A DNA stretch of 25,633 nucleotides from an uncultured Collinsella sp. (GTDB lineage: Bacteria > Actinomycetota > Coriobacteriia > Coriobacteriales > Coriobacteriaceae), in assembly GCA_900541145.1 (NCBI GenBank), contig UQIH01000027.1, positions 1 through 25,633 on the forward strand. Reading direction: 5' to 3'. Shown piece after piece: positions 23,596-25,633 of this stretch. Positions within the stretch are counted from its first letter, which is position 1. The number at the start of each line of letters is the position of its first letter. Position numbers and translations under genes: made by a program. The notes under the pieces are model-generated. The model did not search any database. It worked only from the letters and a program-made list of their open reading frames with translations, and was not told the origin of the DNA.

Positions 23596-23874
23596 ATGTT
23601 CGAGTATGAGCAGGAGACCTACGGCAGCAAGGGCCGTGAGAGGATCCGTGCGGCGGCGATGGCCCACACGGGAAAGAAGGGGAAGGTCCTTCTTCCTCCG
23701 ACGCGCCGCCAGAAGGCTGAAGGTCTCGATAAGGTTGAGGTTGATGTCTGCTTTGAGTCGGCGAGCAGTAATTTTCTGGTCTGTTCGACGTTGCCGACGC
23801 GTAGGAACAAGCAGCATCGCATCACCGTGACGTATGCGCAGATCGCCAGTGGGGAAGTGGAAGTGAAATGGTAA
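23596..23874 (+). CDS. Small protein of unknown function, first gene of the helicase operon
   Basis: 92 residues. The N-terminal half is basic and charged (SKGRERIRAAAMAHTGKKGKVLLPPTRRQK). The C-terminal half looks like beta strands (KVEVDVCFESASSNFLVCST, HRITVTYAQIASGEVEVKW). No family is recognised; an OB-like or nucleic-acid-binding fold would fit the basic content, but this is a guess. ATG 23596 has AAGGAG 12 bases upstream, which is long. It overlaps the helicase gene by 7 bases (ATGGTAA), so translation is coupled. The operon arrangement supports it being real. Confidence 0.7.
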   Translation: MFEYEQETYGSKGRERIRAAAMAHTGKKGKVLLPPTRRQKAEGLDKVEVDVCFESASSNFLVCSTLPTRRNKQHRITVTYAQIASGEVEVKW

Positions 23875-25373
23875 TCGATGAGACTGAGCTGGAGGGTCTG
23901 ACCGAGGACCAGCGGGACGCCTACATTGCCCTGAAGGAGGGGCGTAACGTCTTCCTTTCCGGTAACGCCGGCACGGGCAAGAGCTATGTGCTCAACCGGT
24001 TCATCGATGACCTTGAGGCCCGTAGCGTTCCCTACACGGCGATGGCGCCGACGGGTATCGCGGCGCTCAACATGCACAATGGCTCGACCATCCACCGTAC
24101 TCTTCAGGTGAGCGCCGGTGTATGCAACCCATCCGAGAAGATTCGTCCCCGCAAGGTCCTGACGGTCGCGGAGGTCATCATCATCGATGAGATCTCGATG
24201 TGCCGCATCGACCTTTTCGATTACGTCATGCGCATGATCTCTGATGCCCAGGTCTCGTCCGGGCGAAAGCAGGTCGTGCTCGTCGGTGATTTCTTCCAGC
24301 TTCCCCCGGTCATCACGGAAGATGACCGTGCAATCCTCATGAAGCTGTACCCCGGCAATTTCGAGGGTTGGGCGTTTGAATCCGATTACTGGGATGGGTT
24401 CGACTTCGAGCCGCACATCCTGAAGAAGGTCGTGCGCCAGGACGATCCGGAGTACATCGGGAACCTGAATCTCGCGCGTAACGGCGACGAGTCATGCATC
24501 CCGTATTTCAACGAGCATTCCGTATCGGATCGCAAGTACGCGCCCAAGGATGCCCTGTTCCTATGCTCGAACAACAGGCTTGCATCGAATATCAATACGG
24601 AGAGCGTGTCGGAGCTGAGCGGGAAGAAATACACCTATCAGGCCAGCGCGACGGGAAAGGTGAACAAGGGAGATCGCGCGGCCGACGATAAGATCACCCT
24701 ATGCGCCGGTGCCCGCGTCATGTCGCTCGTCAACGACCCCGAAGGTAAATATGTCAACGGCTCGCAGGGCACGGTCGTGAAATGCACCAAGACGAGCGTG
24801 ACGGTCGCCTTTGATGCCAATCCTGACGAGCCGGTGAAGATTGAGGCTCACACGTGGAAGATCCTCAAATCGGTTGTCGAGGAGTTCGTCGACCCGAAGG
24901 GCAAAACGAAAAACAAAGTGACTTCTGACACGGTAGGTGAGTTCACGCAAATTCCCCTCAAGCTTGCCTACGCCATCACCATCCATAAGTCCCAGGGTCT
25001 TACCTTCGATCGCTGCACCGTCCACACGAAGACCTTCGCCGCCGGGCAACTCTACGTCGGTCTGTCCCGTTGCTCCAACATCGAGGGGCTTACCATCTTC
25101 CCGAAGATGGAGAAGAACCGACTCCATGCGAGTCGCGAAGTCATTGACTTCTATGCGCGTATGGAGAAGAAGGCGAGTGAGGGCACAGTCCAACTGGAGT
25201 GCCTACAGCGGTTCAGCGAGCAGGTCAAGGCCTATATCGCCGACCTTCTGGAGAAGGAGAAGGCTGCCGAAAAGCAGGCCGCGCCCGTCAACTCAGCTGT
25301 CGAGGAGGCTCTTCCATGGGAGCGCGAAGACGCCCCCGGCAGGGACTATCAATCCACGTGGAATCAGTTTTAG
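23868..25373 (+). CDS. PIF1/RecD-like superfamily 1 DNA helicase
   Basis: 501 residues. The helicase motifs are clear: Walker A GNAGTGKS at 32-39, motif Ia APTGIAALN, GSTIHRTL, Walker B IIIDEISM, motif III GDFFQLPPV, AITIHKSQGLTFD (motif V) and YVGLSRC (motif VI). This is the PIF1 pattern, a 5'-to-3' helicase that loads on single strands and removes DNA structures or bound protein. The C-terminal ~80 residues are helical and acidic, ending in ALPWEREDAPGRDYQSTWNQF-like sequence, which suggests a partner-binding tail. It overlaps the preceding gene by 7 bases and is 14 bases from the dUTPase start. PIF1-like helicases with dUTPase are common on conjugative elements and phages, which fits the accessory setting. 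Confidence 0.92.
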   Translation: MVIDETELEGLTEDQRDAYIALKEGRNVFLSGNAGTGKSYVLNRFIDDLEARSVPYTAMAPTGIAALNMHNGSTIHRTLQVSAGVCNPSEKIRPRKVLTVAEVIIIDEISMCRIDLFDYVMRMISDAQVSSGRKQVVLVGDFFQLPPVITEDDRAILMKLYPGNFEGWAFESDYWDGFDFEPHILKKVVRQDDPEYIGNLNLARNGDESCIPYFNEHSVSDRKYAPKDALFLCSNNRLASNINTESVSELSGKKYTYQASATGKVNKGDRAADDKITLCAGARVMSLVNDPEGKYVNGSQGTVVKCTKTSVTVAFDANPDEPVKIEAHTWKILKSVVEEFVDPKGKTKNKVTSDTVGEFTQIPLKLAYAITIHKSQGLTFDRCTVHTKTFAAGQLYVGLSRCSNIEGLTIFPKMEKNRLHASREVIDFYARMEKKASEGTVQLECLQRFSEQVKAYIADLLEKEKAAEKQAAPVNSAVEEALPWEREDAPGRDYQSTWNQF

Positions 25374-25387
25374 GGAAAGGTATTTCA

Positions 25388-25585
25388 ATGCAAATCGAGA
25401 CTGTCGCAAAAGAGGGGTTTCTGCCCGTCCGTGTTCACCCGACGGACGCTGGCGCCGATCTACGCGCCGATATTCCGGAGCCGGTGACGCTCCAGCCGCG
25501 CGAATCGACCTTTTTCAATACCGGAATCGAGGTCGCCATTCCTGAGGGCTATTTCGGTGCGTTGGCGATCCGCTCCAGCCTTGCC
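25388..25585 (+). CDS. dut: dUTPase, 5' part only (contig end)
   Basis: The first 66 codons of a dUTP diphosphatase, the trimeric enzyme that turns dUTP into dUMP and keeps uracil out of DNA. Motif 1 is present as DAGADLRADI (usually DAGYDLYA) at about 20-29, followed by the beta strands TGIEVAIPEGYFGALAIR and motif 2 as RSSLA at 62-66. The ATG has AAAGG 7 bases upstream and lies 14 bases after the helicase stop, in the same operon. The frame stays open through the adapter that follows, but residues after RSSLA are artefact. The full gene would need about 75-85 more codons. Confidence 0.88.
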
Positions 25586-25633
25586 CTGTCTCTTACACAC
25601 ATCTCCGAGCCCACGAGACTACGCTGCATCTCG
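25586..25633 (+). other. Nextera sequencing adapter and index (not genomic)
   Basis: CTGTCTCTTACACACATCT matches the Tn5 mosaic end of the Nextera kit read from the insert side, with one change (T to C at 25596). CCGAGCCCACGAGAC is the read-2 primer segment. The next 8 bases TACGCTGC match an i7 index (N721 as I recall it), and ATCTCG begins the P7 arm. The whole fits the end of the window to the base. Confidence 0.95.

Noticed and set aside
25586..25633. Continuation of the dUTPase frame to the end
   Set aside because: These bases are adapter. The true motif after RSSLA should contain the G-x-R/K type residues, which are absent.

Overview
The window is high-GC bacterial DNA. It reads as an actinobacterium of the class Coriobacteriia, most likely Collinsella or a close relative. 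This is inferred from gene content and style (GC-rich codons, a mannose-family PTS with a DUF956 protein, a DUF5692-type membrane protein, Fe-S flavoproteins, many dispersed intergenic palindromes), not from a marker gene. The right end is a contig end: the last 48 bases (25586-25633) are Illumina Nextera adapter plus index, not genomic DNA.

Layout of the chromosomal part (1 to about 18.87 kb). An aconitase-superfamily hydratase (221-2521) is followed by terminators and a cluster of dispersed palindromes. Two unrelated small membrane-anchored proteins (2988-3656 minus; 3876-4562 plus) diverge from each other and lie between two copies of a ~138-bp direct repeat. Next come the ClpB disaggregase (5010-7637), a small proline/alanine-rich protein (7766-7960) and a convergent acidic single-pass membrane protein (8078-9574 minus). 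A TetR regulator and a nine-helix membrane protein (11547-9814, minus) diverge from a large multi-cluster Fe-S/FAD oxidoreductase followed by the nickel chaperone HypA (11738-14974, plus). The shared promoter region carries two matching 15-bp palindromes, so TetR probably controls both arms. A complete mannose-type PTS operon (fused IIAB, IIC, IID, then a DUF956 protein) occupies 15379-18661 and is followed by tRNA-Arg(CCU).

Accessory part (about 18.88 kb to the end). Just downstream of the tRNA the sequence changes: AT-rich stretches, four degenerate 15-bp palindromes, a doublet of ~85-bp repeats, and then an XRE repressor divergent from a 1118-residue LPXTG-like surface protein. That protein places a CAP/SCP domain between two long alanine-rich coiled coils. 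The intergenic region between them has two face-to-face promoters whose -35 boxes lie inside a perfect 12-bp inverted repeat. A structured 400-bp non-coding stretch with iteron-like repeats follows, then a tight operon of a small unknown protein, a PIF1/RecD-like helicase and the start of a dUTPase. This looks like the first part of an integrated mobile element or genomic island beside a tRNA, but no integrase or second att site is visible.

The window is also rich in short dispersed palindromes. Family A has ACCACCACAAAGG arms, family B has TGTAACA...TGTTACA cores, and family C has AGTTGCGGTGAAATAG arms. Family C copies sit 9-26 bases after stop codons and probably work as mRNA 3' ends.
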